From Thalassobium sp. (GTDB taxonomy: Bacteria; Pseudomonadota; Gammaproteobacteria; Pseudomonadales; Oceanobacteraceae): 64,000 nt of DNA. The stretch spans positions 62,001 to 126,000 of the forward strand of contig NVUW01000007.1 of the NCBI GenBank assembly GCA_002733205.1, given 5' to 3'. Below, in pieces: positions 38,507 through 46,814 of this stretch. A program made the position numbers and the translations under genes. The notes under the pieces are model-generated. The model ran no database searches and was not told the DNA's origin. It saw nothing but the letters and a program-made list of their open reading frames with translations. Numbering within the stretch: position 1 is the stretch's first letter; the number at the start of each line of letters is the position of its first letter.

Positions 38507-39157
38507 ATGGTCGAGGTCGGAAAGCAGCCGGAGGTTTTGCAACCGAAAGCCGCCAACAGCGCTGAACTGCCAGTCTCCGACGCTTGTCTGCGCAATCAGC
38601 AGCCTATCTCTGACGTGCTGGCACGCGAACTGCCGGAGCACTCGGTTGTGCTGGAAATTGGCAGTGGCACGGGGCAGCACGCCGCGTTTATTACCCGCCG
38701 CCTGCCCGGGATCAAATGGCAGCCGTCCGAACTGGCTGGCCGTATTGCCGACATTAATGCCTGGCGTGAAAACAGCCAGAATGCCAACTTTTTACCGCCG
38801 CTGGTGCTCGATGTCGCTCAGGATCTTTGGCCGGTCAAACAAGTGGATGCGGTGTTCAGTGCCAATGTGGTGCATTTTATTGGCTGGCCTAAAGTCCGCG
38901 CCATGATGTCTGGCATTGGCCGGGTACTGAAGCACACCGGGCTGGCGTTTTTTTATGGCCCGTTTAATTACGGCGGTCAGTTCACCAGTGAAGGTAATCG
39001 GCTGCTGGACCAATGGTTGCGTGAACGTGACCCGGACTCCGGCATTAAAGACTTTGAACAAATCGTGCTGGCGGCGCGTAAAGAAAAACTGCGTCTGATG
39101 AAAGACATCGCCATGCCCGCCAATAATCGTCTGCTGGTGCTGCAAAAATATGTCTGA
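38507..39157 (+). CDS. DUF938 family SAM-dependent methyltransferase-like protein
   Basis: A 216-residue protein of the DUF938 family, which has a Rossmann methyltransferase fold. Motif I is VVLEIGSGTGQHAAF, preceded by the family hallmark SDACLRNQQPISDVL. The later FSANVVHFIGWPKV and FFYGPFNYGGQFTSEGN are also typical. The substrate is not known. I start at ATG 38507, after GGAGATAAGG, because an extra 40 residues upstream are not part of the family. It overlaps tag by eight bases. Confidence 0.85.
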   Translation: MVEVGKQPEVLQPKAANSAELPVSDACLRNQQPISDVLARELPEHSVVLEIGSGTGQHAAFITRRLPGIKWQPSELAGRIADINAWRENSQNANFLPPLVLDVAQDLWPVKQVDAVFSANVVHFIGWPKVRAMMSGIGRVLKHTGLAFFYGPFNYGGQFTSEGNRLLDQWLRERDPDSGIKDFEQIVLAARKEKLRLMKDIAMPANNRLLVLQKYV

Positions 39158-39746
39158 TACATCGTCTTCCTCTGTTGTAAAAGCACTCGTTCCCTGCGCC
39201 TGGGCGAAAGGGGATGATTATCTTGCCTATCACAACAACGAATGGGGCGTCCCCAATTTTGATCGGCAAAAACTGTTTGAAAAGCTCTGTCTTGAGGGGC
39301 AACAGGCAGGGTTAAGCTGGATTACCGTATTGCGTAAACGTGATCATTACCGCCAATGTTTTCACGGCTTTAATCCGCAAAAAATTGCCCGCATGGCGGA
39401 TGAGCAGATTGAACTATTACTGACCGATACTGGCCTGATCCGTAACCGCTTAAAATTATATGGCATCCGTAAAAATGCGCTGGCATTACTGGCACTGGAA
39501 CAGCAGGGCGTCGATTTTGTCGAATTCCTCTGGGGTTTTGTCGATGGTCAGCCGGTGATCAACCGTTACGCCAGTATGAAAGAGGTTCCGACTGAAACCG
39601 CCGCCGCCAAAGCCATGAGCAAGGCGCTGAAAAAAGCCGGATTTACCTTTGTCGGCCCGACCATCTGTTATGCCTTTATGCAAAGTATGGGATTGGTGAA
39701 CGACCATATGACCGATTGCCCCTGTCATCCGGATAACCGATCCTGA
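39150..39746 (+). CDS. tag: DNA-3-methyladenine glycosylase I
   Basis: Tag removes 3-methyladenine from alkylated DNA in base-excision repair. The 198 residues include the N-terminal CAWAKGDDYLAYHNNEWGVP with the zinc-binding cysteine, the LCLEGQQAGLSWITVLRKR helix and the C-terminal GLVNDHMTDCPCH with the remaining zinc ligands. It overlaps the methyltransferase-like gene and is probably translated with it. Confidence 0.95.
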   Translation: MSDTSSSSVVKALVPCAWAKGDDYLAYHNNEWGVPNFDRQKLFEKLCLEGQQAGLSWITVLRKRDHYRQCFHGFNPQKIARMADEQIELLLTDTGLIRNRLKLYGIRKNALALLALEQQGVDFVEFLWGFVDGQPVINRYASMKEVPTETAAAKAMSKALKKAGFTFVGPTICYAFMQSMGLVNDHMTDCPCHPDNRS

Positions 39747-39796
39747 CGCGGGTTATGCTGTATTTTTGTATTCAATTTAAAAGGAATTATGCTCTG

Positions 39797-40156
39797 ATGA
39801 TCGTCTTCAGATTCGTGGCCGCCGCATTGCTGATGGCTCTTACTTCGTTTGCTTCTGCTCAGGAAGAAAGCAGCACCGATACACGTGTCTTGGTGTATCT
39901 GGACGAAGTCGGCGGCCCGTATTTTGATGAATGGTATCTGCAGGGCAATATTGCCCGGCCGGAAGGGCTGACACTGCAGCGCAGCGGTAAATCCGGCGAA
40001 TTGTCGGTTCCTGTGACGGTCGACTGTCACGCTGCAACGGTGAACATCAGCGGACCGGGGTTGGTGTTTGAAAGCATGGATATCAGCGCCGCCGAGGCGC
40101 AGGAATATATTATTGCGCCCCTCGCTGAAGCGGTTGTTCAGAAAGTCTGCCCTTAA
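39797..40156 (+). CDS. Small secreted protein of unknown function
   Basis: A 120-residue frame begins MIVFRFVAAALLMALTSFASA, a clear signal peptide. The mature part of about 100 residues has two cysteines (VTVDCHAA, then the C-terminal VQKVCP), probably a disulfide. No family recognised. AAAGGA lies about twelve bases upstream, slightly far for a ribosome site. It is 50 bases after tag and may be the last gene of that operon. Confidence 0.65.
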   Translation: MIVFRFVAAALLMALTSFASAQEESSTDTRVLVYLDEVGGPYFDEWYLQGNIARPEGLTLQRSGKSGELSVPVTVDCHAATVNISGPGLVFESMDISAAEAQEYIIAPLAEAVVQKVCP

Positions 40157-40172
40157 TCTGCCGTTTATTCGC

Positions 40173-40237
40173 AGTGCTCATAAGTCGTGCCCGTAAGTGG
40201 TGCCCATAAGTAGCGCTCAAAAATAGCGCTCAGGCGC
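40173..40237 (+). repeat. Degenerate 13-bp tandem repeat, about five copies
   Basis: Successive units read AGTGCTCATAAGT, CGTGCCCGTAAGT, GGTGCCCATAAGT, AGCGCTCAAAAAT and AGCGCTCAGGCGC. It begins 16 bases after the preceding stop and precedes the mgtC-like gene. A hairpin with arms GCCGCAC / GTGCGGC follows at 40280-40301. Their role is unknown. Confidence 0.7.
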
Positions 40238-40376
40238 CACGATCATCCCCGTTTTATCGTTCTTCTTTTTCTGTTCGCAGCCGCACTTATCAGTGTGCGG
40301 CGGTTTGACGAACCGGCTGATATGAACCAGTTTTTATAACAGGTTGTATTTTTCAGGCGGGTAAAGGAGCAGACCT

Positions 40377-41072
40377 TTGACACTCAGCAGTGATGAAACC
40401 GAAATGCTGGTGCGCTTACTGACGGCGCTGACAGCGGGTGTTCTGATTGGTTACGAGCGTTCTTACAGCGGCCGGCCTGCGGGCTTCCGTACCCATGGTC
40501 TGGTCAGTCTGGCGTCCTGTATGCTGATGCTGGTCACCGTTTATGAAGCGCACTGGCTGCGCACATCGGTTGATTTGATCCGCCTTGATCCTACCCGGAT
40601 GGCGCAGGGCATTATGACCGGTATCGGTTTTTTAGGTGCCGGTGTGATTATGAAAGACGGTATTTCGGTACGTGGTTTAACCACGGCGGCGTCTATCTGG
40701 ATTACCGCAGCCATCGGCATTCTGGCCGGTATCGGTTTTTATGTACCGATGCTTATTTCTGTTGTTCTGACGCTGGGTACGCTGTCGCTGTTTCGCTGGA
40801 TAGAATCGCTGATGCCCAGCCAGGTGTATTACCATTTTGATGTACGCGTGGCGCGGACTTCGGATATGACCGAAGCAACACTGCGCGCTTTACTCGAGCA
40901 GCATGGCTTCAGTATTGCCAATTTCAGTTACCGGCTGGACGCGGAAGAGCAGGTCCGGCGTCACGGTATGGTACTGCGCACCTCTGATCGCAACCGCGTT
41001 GCGCGATTGTTTACCACGCTGGAAGGGCTGGATTCTATTCAGCAGTTCCGTATTACGCCAACCGGCGACTGA
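40377..41072 (+). CDS. MgtC/SapB family membrane protein
   Basis: A 231-residue membrane protein. The N-terminal domain has the MgtC/SapB hallmarks GVLIGYERSYSGRPAGFRTHGLVSLASCML and GIMTGIGFLGAGVIMKDG-ISVRGLTTAAS, with about four helices. The C-terminal 80 residues form an ACT-like soluble domain. Family members are linked to magnesium limitation and to control of ATP synthase or lipids, but most are uncharacterised. The start is TTG 40377; AAAGGAG ends eight bases upstream, and no ATG fits better. Confidence 0.87.
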   Translation: MTLSSDETEMLVRLLTALTAGVLIGYERSYSGRPAGFRTHGLVSLASCMLMLVTVYEAHWLRTSVDLIRLDPTRMAQGIMTGIGFLGAGVIMKDGISVRGLTTAASIWITAAIGILAGIGFYVPMLISVVLTLGTLSLFRWIESLMPSQVYYHFDVRVARTSDMTEATLRALLEQHGFSIANFSYRLDAEEQVRRHGMVLRTSDRNRVARLFTTLEGLDSIQQFRITPTGD

Positions 41073-41084
41073 AATTTACCGCCA

Positions 41085-42260
41085 TCAGTCGAGTCGCTTT
41101 TTAAAGCGCAGCGCGGCAAAGGCTAAACCGCCCAGGGTAAATGCCGCCAGCCATAACGCATCGCGCTGTAAATCCCAGAGCAGAGCATCACGTAACACAA
41201 TGCCGCGTACCATGCGCATAAAATGCGTGGCCGGCAGTGCTTCGGAAATAACCTGTGCCAGCTGTGGCATGGCTTCGTAGGGGAACATAAAGCCCGATAA
41301 TAAAATCGATGGCATTAAAATAAATACCGTCATCTGCATTGCCTGCAGCTGGGTTTTGGCAATGGTGGAAATAACCAGTCCAAGGGTCAGGCTGGCGAAA
41401 ATAAACAGCAGGGCCGCCACCAGTAAGGTCAGTAATCCGCCCCGAACCGGCACCGAAAAAAGCAGATGTCCGATGCCTAAAATAATGCCCACCTGAATTA
41501 AGCCAACCAGTACATAAGGTACGATTTTACCGATCATTAATTCCATCGGTTTTACCGGGGTGGCGATCAGAAATTCCATATTGCCCTGTTCACGTTCGCG
41601 CACGATGGCGGCGGAGGTAAACATGATCATCGTCATGGTCAGAATAATGGCCAGCAGACCGGGCACAATATTCACCACGCTGCGCTGCTCCGGATTAAAA
41701 AACTGCACCACTTCAAAGGTGGGGACGTTATCTTTTAGTGTCCGCCCGGCCAGCGTATCCAACGGCAGCTGGCGCAGGCTGCGGATGCTGGCGGCAATCA
41801 CGGTATCACCGCCATCAACCAGCCACTGGCCAACAGGTTGCAGGGTTTGGCTGTTACTGTGGCCGCTGTCGCGGTTAAAGGCCGGATGCACACTCAGGCG
41901 CTGACCGAGATCGGCGGGCAGGTAAAGCACGGCTTTAACATCACCACGGATAATGGCCTGTTCTGCTTCCTGAGCTGAGGCGTAGACCCGTACAAAGTCG
42001 ACGGTCTGACTGGCCTCGGTCATGGCAATGAGTTCGCGGCTGTAAGATGACTGACTCAGGTCGACCAATCCGGCCGGAATATGGCGCACATCGGTATTAA
42101 TGGCGTAACCAAACAGCAACAACTGCACCAGCGGGATCATCACAATCATGCCGAAGGTCATGCGGTCGCGTGCCAGTTGGCGGATTTCTTTAACCACAAT
42201 GGCCGCTACGCGGCGCCAGGTGGCGATCAGCGGATTGCTGTTGACGCGGTATTCAAACAT
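41085..42260 (-). CDS. ABC-2 type export permease
   Basis: A 391-residue permease of the YhhJ/YbhR type. It has an N-terminal helix (MIPLVQLLLFGYAI), a large periplasmic domain to about residue 175 and then five helices (LLAIILTMTMIMFTSAAIVREREQGN is the typical start of the block). ATG 42260 was chosen for AGGGGGA upstream; longer starts would run into the ATPase gene. It overlaps the ATPase gene by eight bases. Only one permease gene is present, whereas the related E. coli ybh operon has two. Confidence 0.9.
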   Translation of the reverse strand: MFEYRVNSNPLIATWRRVAAIVVKEIRQLARDRMTFGMIVMIPLVQLLLFGYAINTDVRHIPAGLVDLSQSSYSRELIAMTEASQTVDFVRVYASAQEAEQAIIRGDVKAVLYLPADLGQRLSVHPAFNRDSGHSNSQTLQPVGQWLVDGGDTVIAASIRSLRQLPLDTLAGRTLKDNVPTFEVVQFFNPEQRSVVNIVPGLLAIILTMTMIMFTSAAIVREREQGNMEFLIATPVKPMELMIGKIVPYVLVGLIQVGIILGIGHLLFSVPVRGGLLTLLVAALLFIFASLTLGLVISTIAKTQLQAMQMTVFILMPSILLSGFMFPYEAMPQLAQVISEALPATHFMRMVRGIVLRDALLWDLQRDALWLAAFTLGGLAFAALRFKKRLD

Positions 42261-43224
42261 GGCGTTCCCCCTGCTCAGAATCCGAACCCGCTCTGGCCGT
42301 TGCTGAGGAAACCGAATGCTGACCGGTGCAGGCCACAAACACATCTTCCAGGCTGGGACGTACGGCTTCGATGCGGCGGCCATTCACCTGAGCCTGCAGC
42401 CACTGCTGTGGTTGTTCGGTCTGATCGCGAACCAGTACCCGCAAACGGGTGCCCAGCTGCGCCGTCGACAAAACCTGCGGGCATTGTGTCAGCTGGCTTT
42501 TCAGGGTGCGCAGATCGTCGCCTTCAACCTCCAGTACATGAGCGCCCAGGGTGGCCATCAGCTCCGCCGGTGAGCCGTCGGCGCGTTTAATGCCATTTTC
42601 CAGAATGGCTAAAGCATGGCAGCGCTCGGCTTCGTCCATATAGTGGGTGGAGACCAGAATGGTGGTTCCGGCATTACACAGATCGAACAGTCGCTCCCAG
42701 AATTCGCGGCGGTTTTCCGGGTCAACCGCCGAAGTTGGTTCATCAAGGAATAACAGATTCGGGTGGTGCAGGGTGGCTGCCGCCAGTGCCAGTCGTTGTT
42801 TCTGACCACCACTGAGTGATCCGGCCAACTGCGTCTGGCGCTTATCCAGCGCATACAGCGCCAGCAATTCATTCACCCGCTCACGACTCTGGCGGCTGTT
42901 AAGACCGTAGATCTGCGCAACAAAACTGAGGTTTTCGCGAATGCTGAGGTTGTCGTACAGCGAGAACTTCTGTGTCATATAACCAATGCGCAGACGCAGG
43001 GCTTCGGCGTATTGAGGCAGGCGCTGACCCAGTACTTCAACCTCGCCAGAGGTGGGTGTCAGCAGCCCGGTCAGCATGCGGATCGAGGTGGATTTACCGC
43101 AGCCGTTGGGGCCTAAAAAGCCATAAATAGTCCCGCGCGGAATCTGCAGATCAAGATGATCGACCGCGATATTTTTACCGAAGCAGCGTGTCATTTGCCG
43201 GACGTTAATCGCCAGATCGCTCAT
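42253..43224 (-). CDS. ABC exporter ATP-binding subunit
   Basis: A cytoplasmic ATPase of 323 residues. Walker A is GPNGCGKST, the signature SLSGGQKQRLALA and Walker B LLFLDEPTSAVDP. The C-terminal extension (VLEVEGDDLRTLKSQL and on) is typical of drug or organic-compound export ATPases like a single YbhF half. It overlaps the permease by eight bases and the HlyD gene by four, forming a tight export operon. Confidence 0.93.
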   Translation of the reverse strand: MSDLAINVRQMTRCFGKNIAVDHLDLQIPRGTIYGFLGPNGCGKSTSIRMLTGLLTPTSGEVEVLGQRLPQYAEALRLRIGYMTQKFSLYDNLSIRENLSFVAQIYGLNSRQSRERVNELLALYALDKRQTQLAGSLSGGQKQRLALAAATLHHPNLLFLDEPTSAVDPENRREFWERLFDLCNAGTTILVSTHYMDEAERCHALAILENGIKRADGSPAELMATLGAHVLEVEGDDLRTLKSQLTQCPQVLSTAQLGTRLRVLVRDQTEQPQQWLQAQVNGRRIEAVRPSLEDVFVACTGQHSVSSATARAGSDSEQGERHV

Positions 43225-44192
43225 GGTTTGCTTCCCTGTACTGAAGTGTCGTCTGGCAGTAAAACCTCAACCGCCAGACCGCTGGCGAGCCCGGCGGGCA
43301 TATCGCTCAGTACGATTTCTGTCAGATGCATCAGGCGTGCGCGGTCGCGTTCATTCAGCGCGAAATACGGGGTATAGGCGGGTTGCGCACGGACATTACG
43401 CACCCGGCCATGCAGGGCTTGTGGCAGGCCTTCGATGCGCACCTCAAGTTCGCTGCCAACACTCAGTGCGGCGATCTTACTTTGCGGCACGTATACCCGC
43501 ACATAGGGTTCGGCATCGGCGAGTAAGGTCAGCAGGGGCGTGCCGGTGTTCACCCGAGAACCGGCTTCGGCGGCTATCAGATCGACCTGAGCGGCAACCG
43601 GTGCGCGCAGGGTTAAATCGGCCAGATGCTTTTGCTCTCCGGCCAGACGCGCTTCGGCGGCTCTGAGTGCGGCCTGGGCCTGACGGATTTTTTCTGGCCG
43701 GGTGCCATTGGTTAACTGACGCAGTTGTTCTTCGGCCTGATCGAGCCGGGCGGCGGCAGCATCGTGCTGGGCGATGGCGTTGTCGAGTTCGGCCTGACCA
43801 ATCATCTGTTGTTTAAACAGAGTGCGGTTACGGTTCAGACGCTGACTGGCTTCGGTCAGGCTGGCGCGGGCGGCTTCTGCGGCGGCCGCGGCGGCGGCGC
43901 GTTCCTCGCGACGTGCCCCGGCGAGTAATTCATCCAGAGCTGCGCGGGCACTGTCGAGTTCAGCCTGACGCTGCTGCACACGGCTTTGGGCCAATGTGTC
44001 GTCCAGGGTCAGCAGAATATCGCCGGGCTGAACCTGTTGGCCTTCCTGAGCATTCAGCGCGCGGATCACTTCGCCGACCGGCGCGCTCAGGCTGATACGG
44101 TCGCGCTCCAGAGTGCCCAGTGCAACCGATGAATCGTCACTGCTGCAGGCGCACAGTAATAAGCAAAAGGATACAAACCATAGCGTTTTCAT
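43221..44192 (-). CDS. HlyD-family periplasmic adaptor lipoprotein
   Basis: A 323-residue membrane fusion protein. The signal ends in LLLCAC, a lipoprotein box, so it is probably lipid-anchored. A biotinyl-like segment (GEVIRALNAQEGQQVQPGDILLTLDDTL) flanks a long coiled coil (about residues 70-190), then LTLRAPVAAQVDLIAAEAGSRV and a beta-barrel region. It resembles the YbhG/YhiI type. It should connect the inner-membrane exporter to an outer-membrane channel such as TolC, which is not encoded here. Confidence 0.92.
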   Translation of the reverse strand: MKTLWFVSFCLLLCACSSDDSSVALGTLERDRISLSAPVGEVIRALNAQEGQQVQPGDILLTLDDTLAQSRVQQRQAELDSARAALDELLAGARREERAAAAAAAEAARASLTEASQRLNRNRTLFKQQMIGQAELDNAIAQHDAAAARLDQAEEQLRQLTNGTRPEKIRQAQAALRAAEARLAGEQKHLADLTLRAPVAAQVDLIAAEAGSRVNTGTPLLTLLADAEPYVRVYVPQSKIAALSVGSELEVRIEGLPQALHGRVRNVRAQPAYTPYFALNERDRARLMHLTEIVLSDMPAGLASGLAVEVLLPDDTSVQGSKP

Positions 44193-44980
44193 TGTGGGGT
44201 CTCCCCGCTGGTGGTGGTATCCGCAGCGGATTCTGATTGCGTGAAGACGCCCTGACTGAACAGGCGGCTGTTATGGCTAGCCAGCTGAGTGAGGGTTTCC
44301 GGGGTAACGTGAATGCCCAGGCGGCGCAGTATGAGCGGCGGGGCGATTAATGGAAAGACCATCAGACTGACAAACGACAGCCGGGCAAACTGTGGATTAA
44401 CACTCTGATCAAACTGGCCGGGCAGTAATAAGGCTTGCTTCAGCCAACTGTCAGAGGCTTGCACCACGTCGCTGAATACGCGGCTTAAAATAGCAAAAGG
44501 TTCCAGATCATCGCCTTCACTGAGAATGCGGAACACCAGCCGCGGCAGATGCGGGTGGCGACCCATAATCCGGTAATAGGTCTGCATCAGATGTTCAGCC
44601 TGTTGCTGGCCGGATGCCGTCTGTCTGGGTTGTGATTGCTCAGCGGATGTCTGGGTCGGATGTTCTCCTGCATGGCGTAACGCCGCCAGCACCGGTGCCA
44701 GGGTTTCGCGTATCATTGCCTCGAACAGGCCGGCCTTGCCGCCAAAGTAGTAACGCACCAGTGCGGCATCGACTCCGGCATAACGGGCGACTTCGCGCAG
44801 GGTCACGGTGCGGTAGGGGCGGTTGGCAAAGAGTTCACGGGCGGTTTCCAGTAAAGCCTCACGGGCATCGGAATCGCCCAGCGGGCGGCCCCGGCGTGTT
44901 TTTTTAGCAGCGGCTGTTGCAGCGGCTTGCGCTGCATCCGGACCTTTGGTTCGGGTGTTCTCTGAAGGGGGCTGTTGCAT
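44189..44980 (-). CDS. TetR-family regulator of the adjacent exporter (CecR-like)
   Basis: A 263-residue regulator. The N-terminal HTH (about 38-84) reads ARELFANRPYRTVTLREVARYAGVDAALVRYYFGGKAGLFEAM, typical of TetR proteins. The C-terminal ligand domain resembles the CecR/YbiH class. Residues 1-30 are a low-complexity leader with basic patches. It is the first gene of the exporter operon (four-base overlap with the HlyD gene) and has a perfect palindrome 14 bases upstream of its start, suggesting autoregulation of the whole operon. Confidence 0.92.
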   Translation of the reverse strand: MQQPPSENTRTKGPDAAQAAATAAAKKTRRGRPLGDSDAREALLETARELFANRPYRTVTLREVARYAGVDAALVRYYFGGKAGLFEAMIRETLAPVLAALRHAGEHPTQTSAEQSQPRQTASGQQQAEHLMQTYYRIMGRHPHLPRLVFRILSEGDDLEPFAILSRVFSDVVQASDSWLKQALLLPGQFDQSVNPQFARLSFVSLMVFPLIAPPLILRRLGIHVTPETLTQLASHNSRLFSQGVFTQSESAADTTTSGETPQ

Positions 44981-44994
44981 GCTGATCGCCTGTT

Positions 44995-45010
44995 TTCATC
45001 ACTTGATGAA
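44995..45010. promoter_or_regulatory. Perfect 16-base palindrome upstream of the TetR gene
   Basis: TTCATCA-CT-TGATGAA has 7-bp arms around a two-base spacer. It sits 14 bases before the TetR start at 44980, overlapping the expected leader or promoter. Size and position fit the operator of the encoded repressor. Confidence 0.65.
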
Positions 45011-45250
45011 TATCCTAGGTCAGCGGCTTGTGGATTGGCAGCGGAATAATTCTGCGGATCGCCCTTGCTGATGAATTAAGGGTTCTTACCCGTGGGTTGT
45101 TGTTGGTTTGTGGTTTATTGACTAAGTACTCAGCGCAATACAGACTGGCTGCCAAGGTTACTGGGATATACGTTGCAGATTGGTTGCGCTGATAGCCGTC
45201 TGAACGGTTTATCTGAGCGTGGATGCAATAACAGAATTGGGGCGTTTACG

Positions 45251-45820
45251 GTGCGACAGATAATTTTACGGGCGTATTCAGCCATAAAATTCTCACGTAG
45301 ATTGTTGTTTAAAAGTGCGAGTGGTGGTCTTTTCTGTTGTCTGCTTGCAATGCCATCTGCTGATGCCGGTGCTGATTTTCTAACGACTGATTTGCAAACC
45401 GTTGATCTGGTAACGGTCGATAAGTCGGAAAGAAAAATGTACCTGCTCTCGGGCGGTAAAATCGTTAAAGAATACCGTGTGGCTCTGGGAGCAAATCCGC
45501 AAGGCCACAAACAACAGGAAGGTGATGAAAGAACTCCTGAGGGTGACTATACGCTCGATTATAAAAAAGAAGATTCTGCTTTTTACCGGGCCATGCATGT
45601 CAGCTATCCGAATGCTGTTGATGTTGCAGCAGCAAAGAAACAAGGTGTGTCTCCGGGCGGCTTTATTATGGTGCACGGTCAGCGCAACGGCCTGGGGTGG
45701 CTCGCGCCGCTTGCACAATATTTTAATTGGACGAACGGTTGCATCGCACTCACTGATGCAGAAATGGATGAGTTTATGACTCTGGTCAGGGTTGGTACAC
45801 CAATTCGTATTGAGTGGTAA
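45251..45820 (+). CDS. L,D-transpeptidase (YkuD) family protein
   Basis: A periplasmic cysteine transpeptidase-like protein of about 190 residues. The YkuD domain covers about 55-185: VTVDKSERKMYLLSGGKIVKEYRVALG, then TPEGDYTLDY, GFIMVHGQRNG and the catalytic NWTNGCIALTDAEMDE with Cys after Gly. Such enzymes make 3-3 cross-links or tether proteins to peptidoglycan. The start is uncertain: GTG 45251 (GGGGCG upstream) gives a plausible signal region (LLFKSASGGLFCCLLAMPSADA); TTG 45173 would add 26 residues. The GNAT gene starts four bases after its stop. Confidence 0.83.
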   Translation: MRQIILRAYSAIKFSRRLLFKSASGGLFCCLLAMPSADAGADFLTTDLQTVDLVTVDKSERKMYLLSGGKIVKEYRVALGANPQGHKQQEGDERTPEGDYTLDYKKEDSAFYRAMHVSYPNAVDVAAAKKQGVSPGGFIMVHGQRNGLGWLAPLAQYFNWTNGCIALTDAEMDEFMTLVRVGTPIRIEW

Positions 45821-45823
45821 GTT

Positions 45824-46267
45824 ATGTTGAACACAGCAAGGGCAAAACCATCAGAGTATCCGCAGCTGATCGAAATCTGGGAAGCATCGGTGCGGGCAAC
45901 GCACGATTTTTTAGCCGAGCAGGATCTGGTTGAGTTAAAACCACTGATTCTGGAGCAATATTTTGCTGCGGTTGAATTGACGGTGGCAAAAGATACTGAT
46001 GCTCAGATTCTGGGATTTATCGGCGTCAGTGAAGGCAATATTGAAATGCTGTTTATTGCACCAGACTCCAGGGGGCTGGGCGTAGGGAAGCTGCTTACCT
46101 GTTATGCCATTAATAATCAGCAGGCGACCAGAGTGGATGTGAACGAACAGAATGAGCAGGCGCTGGGGTTTTATCAGCATCTGGGTTTTTCGGTTATCGG
46201 GCGCTCGCCACTGGACGGACAGGGCAAGCCTTATCCTCTGCTGCACATGGAATTATCAGCCGCTTAA
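45824..46267 (+). CDS. GNAT family N-acetyltransferase
   Basis: A 147-residue acetyltransferase of the YjaB/YafP-like group. The acetyl-CoA loop is LFIAPDSRGLGVGKLL, with the later VDVNEQNEQALGFYQHLGF typical of the family. The acceptor is unknown. It starts only four bases after the L,D-transpeptidase stop and is followed after 32 bases by the glycine-repeat gene, so these three genes may form one operon. Confidence 0.88.
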   Translation: MLNTARAKPSEYPQLIEIWEASVRATHDFLAEQDLVELKPLILEQYFAAVELTVAKDTDAQILGFIGVSEGNIEMLFIAPDSRGLGVGKLLTCYAINNQQATRVDVNEQNEQALGFYQHLGFSVIGRSPLDGQGKPYPLLHMELSAA

Positions 46268-46299
46268 CAGGCTGCAAAATACACAATAAGGATATTGCT

Positions 46300-46728
46300 A
46301 TGAGTGAACCGGCCATGTGGGTTCGTAATCTTTATACCGGCACCGGTGGTGGTGCCTGTGCCGGCCCCGGCGGAGGCCTGTATCGCGGTCCGGGAGGCGG
46401 TGCTTCTGTCGGCCCAGGCGGCGGCCTGAACCGCGGACCGGGTGGCGGGGCTTATAAAGGCCCTGGTGGTGGGTTGTATACCGGACCTGGCGGTGGTGCT
46501 TATGCTGGCCCAGGGGGCGGTTTGTATATGGGGCCTGGCGGTGGTTTATACACTGGCCCGGGCGGTGGGCTCTATGCCGGTCCGGGCGGTGGGCTGTACA
46601 CCGGCGCAGACCCGAATCCCTTTATGGCTAACTTTCCTCCATGGCCTGTTTTTGCCCGTGAGCTCAGGGCGATGGGTAAACACCGGGAGGCGGACTTAAT
46701 TGAAAAAGCACTGCGGCGTAGGGGATGA
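46300..46728 (+). CDS. Glycine-rich octapeptide-repeat protein of unknown function
   Basis: A 142-residue protein preceded by AAGGATATTGCT. Residues about 14-102 consist of eleven units of eight residues, GPGGGxxx, where xxx alternates among LYT, AYA, LYM, LNR, AYK and similar. The first unit is GTGGGACA. A 40-residue non-repeat tail, ADPNPFMANFPPWPVFARELRA and on, is rich in charged helix-forming residues. There is no signal peptide or membrane segment. The DNA repeat period is 24 bp. It could be structural or a peptide precursor, but nothing in the sequence settles this. Confidence 0.8.
   Translation: MSEPAMWVRNLYTGTGGGACAGPGGGLYRGPGGGASVGPGGGLNRGPGGGAYKGPGGGLYTGPGGGAYAGPGGGLYMGPGGGLYTGPGGGLYAGPGGGLYTGADPNPFMANFPPWPVFARELRAMGKHREADLIEKALRRRG
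46342..46605 (+). repeat. 24-bp in-frame tandem repeats
   Basis: Eleven 24-base units encode the GPGGGxxx octapeptides. Third positions vary freely between units (GGC, GGT, GGA, GGG), so the protein repeat appears selected rather than a recent DNA slippage product. Confidence 0.85.
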
Positions 46729-46814
46729 GTCTCAGCGTATGATAAAGATAGGCCTGTACTCATCGGTCACCTTATTGCACGGTGAGCACAGGATCAGGAT
46801 GGCAAAATAAACCG

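Noticed and set aside
46300-46728. Collagen-like or PE_PGRS-like protein
   Set aside because: The repeat period is eight residues, not three, and it lacks the PE-type N-terminus and any signal peptide.
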